Below are positions 15,076 through 16,356 of a stretch of DNA of 16,356 nucleotides, piece after piece. Position numbers and translations under genes: made by a program. Source of the DNA: Rhodospirillaceae bacterium (GTDB lineage Bacteria > Pseudomonadota > Alphaproteobacteria > Micavibrionales > UBA2020); contig DQGU01000099.1 in assembly GCA_003524565.1 (NCBI GenBank), positions 1 through 16,356 on the forward strand, written 5' to 3'. How positions within the stretch are numbered: position 1 is the first letter of the stretch; each line of letters opens with the position of its first letter. Below the pieces are notes generated by a model. It saw only the letters and a program-made list of their open reading frames with translations, made no database searches and was not told the origin of the DNA.

Positions 15076-15096
15076 TTTGCACTATTTTTAGGCAAA
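15076..15096. promoter_or_regulatory. interrupted palindrome in the ntrB-ispDF gap, possible regulator site
   Basis: TTTGC (15076-15080) and GCAAA (15092-15096) are separated by 11 nt, with CTA and TAG also mirrored inside (slightly off-centre). The left arm continues as TGCAC, the half-site of NtrC boxes, but the right arm does not complete GTGCA. Binding by NtrC is therefore only a suggestion. Confidence 0.2.
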
Positions 15097-15105
15097 TAAC
15101 AAGCG

Positions 15106-15134
15106 TTGACCCCCGCAAAACCGCGCCCTAAAGT
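15106..15134 (+). promoter_or_regulatory. candidate sigma70-type promoter of ispDF
   Basis: TTGACC (15106-15111, 5 of 6) is followed after 17 nt by TAAAGT (15129-15134, 4 of 6). Transcription would start near 15141, leaving about 49 nt before the ispDF ATG. The spacing is optimal and the position fits. Confidence 0.45.
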
Positions 15135-15189
15135 GCAAAAGAGCCTGAATTCACGCGCACAAATGCGCTTTGGGGATGTCTTTGTAATT

Positions 15190-16356
15190 ATGGATAATAA
15201 TAAACCCATCATCGCCGCCCTCATCGTTGCCGCTGGCAGCGGCACACGCTTTGGCGATGCGCAGACGCCGAAACAATACGCGCCGCTTCTGGGGCGTCCG
15301 GTTTTGCGCTGGTCGGTGGATGCGTTGCGCAGCTGCGGCCATATTGGCACGATAGCCGTCGTTATCCAGCCCGAACACCGCGCCGCTTGCGAGGCTGCAC
15401 TGGCAGGCATCGAAAACACAAATATTTTGATTATCGACGGCGGCGCCACGCGCCAGCAATCCGTGCGCCGTGGGCTTGATGCGCTTGCCACCCTTGCGGA
15501 GCGTCCCGCCCATGTGCTCATTCACGACGCCGCGCGCCCCTGCGTCAGCGCCGCTTTGCTGCATGCGGTTTGCGACGCGCTGCGCGCCGGACATAACGCC
15601 GCCATTCCGGCATTACCCGTTACCGACACAGTGAAAAAGCGCGACGAAAACGGCGCTGTAACCACGCAAAGCCGCGATGGGCTTTATACCGTGCAAACGC
15701 CGCAGGGATTTGCCTTCGATACCATCCACACGCTGCACCGCCAGTTTGAATCCGAAAATCTGACCGACGATGCCGCACTGCTGGAGCGTGCAGGCCAGAA
15801 CCCGCATTTCGTGACAGGCCAGCGCGATAACATCAAAATCACATGGCCGGATGACATCGCGCTTGCTGAATCTATTCTTTCGGCTTCGCGTGCCGATATC
15901 CGCACGGGCAAGGGGTATGACGTGCATCGCCTCGTCCCGCCGCAGCATGATTTGCACAAGCTGGTGATTGGCGGAATTGTTATTCCGCATGATAAAGCGC
16001 TCGAAGGGCATTCCGACGCCGATGTCGGGCTGCATGCAATTACGGACGCGCTGCTTGGCACTATTTGTGATGGCGATATCGGCATGCATTTCAGCCCCAA
16101 GGACCCCAGATGGAAAGGCGCCGACAGCGGCATGTTTTTGCAACATGCGGCGGTACTTCTGGCTGCACAGGGCGGGGTTATTACCCATGTTGACCTGACG
16201 GTTATTTGCGAAATGCCGAAAATTGGCCCGCACCGCGATGCCATGCGGGCGCGTATTGCGGAGATTCTGCACCTGCCCCTACGCCGCGTCAGCGTCAAGG
16301 CGACGACGACCGAAGGCCTCGGCTTCACCGGCCGCGGCGAAGGCATCGCCGCCGAA
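15190..16356 (+). CDS. ispDF: bifunctional IspD-IspF (MEP cytidylyltransferase / MECDP synthase), partial at the 3' end
   Basis: Carries out two steps of the non-mevalonate isoprenoid pathway: CTP plus MEP to CDP-ME (IspD), and the cyclisation of CDP-ME 2-phosphate to MEcPP (IspF). The IspD half (about 1-235) has the nucleotide-binding VAAGSGTRFG (13-22), K28, HDAARP and QTPQGF. The IspF half starts near R238 and has the zinc ligands D244 and H246 (GYDVHR), HSDADVGLHAITDALLG, and the final TTTEGLGFTGRGEGIAA. All 389 codons to the window edge are open; only a few residues seem to be missing. The ATG at 15190 has GGGGA 13 bases upstream; an in-frame ATG at 15163 would add nine residues but lacks a ribosome binding site. 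The fusion is characteristic of alphaproteobacteria and some epsilonproteobacteria. Confidence 0.95.
   Translation, partial: MDNNKPIIAALIVAAGSGTRFGDAQTPKQYAPLLGRPVLRWSVDALRSCGHIGTIAVVIQPEHRAACEAALAGIENTNILIIDGGATRQQSVRRGLDALATLAERPAHVLIHDAARPCVSAALLHAVCDALRAGHNAAIPALPVTDTVKKRDENGAVTTQSRDGLYTVQTPQGFAFDTIHTLHRQFESENLTDDAALLERAGQNPHFVTGQRDNIKITWPDDIALAESILSASRADIRTGKGYDVHRLVPPQHDLHKLVIGGIVIPHDKALEGHSDADVGLHAITDALLGTICDGDIGMHFSPKDPRWKGADSGMFLQHAAVLLAAQGGVITHVDLTVICEMPKIGPHRDAMRARIAEILHLPLRRVSVKATTTEGLGFTGRGEGIAAE

Noticed and set aside
15613..16346. Two open frames of about 220 codons on the minus strand opposite ispDF
   Set aside because: ispDF on the plus strand has all IspD and IspF signatures over the whole stretch, so the minus-strand frames are shadows.
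1..16356. Mobile element, prophage, defence system, CRISPR array, rRNA or tRNA gene
   Set aside because: No transposase, integrase, toxin-antitoxin or nuclease signature, no regular direct repeats and no cloverleaf or rRNA sequence were seen on either strand.

Overview
The window is ordinary chromosomal DNA of an alphaproteobacterium with moderately high GC. The evidence is a two-domain IspD-IspF fusion next to an ntrB-ntrC-ntrY-ntrX block that continues into trkA, a D-amino-acid transaminase gene, hfq, hflX and (further away) mazG. This neighbourhood is conserved across Alphaproteobacteria. The genus cannot be read from the sequence; a deep-branching free-living or predatory lineage is possible but unproven. 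I see no rRNA, tRNA, CRISPR array, transposase, integrase or prophage gene.

Layout from left to right. Positions 80-1090 (minus) hold a TauE/SafE-type membrane transporter. It is divergent from mazG (1231-2097, plus), a house-cleaning NTP pyrophosphohydrolase, and the two share a 140-nt promoter region. Two unrecognised plus-strand genes follow: a 143-aa soluble protein and a 151-aa Gly/Ala-rich membrane protein. They converge, with only 5 nt to spare, on a long minus-strand series. In transcription order (right to left) that series is ntrB, ntrC, ntrY, ntrX, trkA, D-amino-acid transaminase, HAD phosphatase, then after a 133-nt gap hfq, hflX and an inositol-monophosphatase-family gene. At the far right ispDF runs on the plus strand, divergent from ntrB, and is cut by the window edge just before its C-terminus.

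Gene spacing supports one or two long operons. ntrB/ntrC overlap by ATGA, ntrC/ntrY by one base, and ntrY/ntrX are 2 nt apart. ntrX/trkA are 44 nt apart and trkA/transaminase 12 nt; transaminase/HAD overlap by 16 nt. The second block begins at hfq: hfq/hflX are 44 nt apart and hflX/IMPase overlap by ATGA. Functionally, the NtrBC and NtrYX two-component pairs sense nitrogen and envelope/redox signals, TrkA gates potassium uptake, Hfq is the sRNA chaperone and HflX is a ribosome-rescue GTPase.

I found no convincing new system. The points most worth a second look are the unknown gene pair at 2182-3085, loss of the GAFTGA loop in NtrX while NtrC keeps it, the long lysine-rich tail of HflX beside an acidic-tailed Hfq, symmetrical elements at the ntrB and hfq 5' ends, and the divergent ispDF/ntrB arrangement without dusB.
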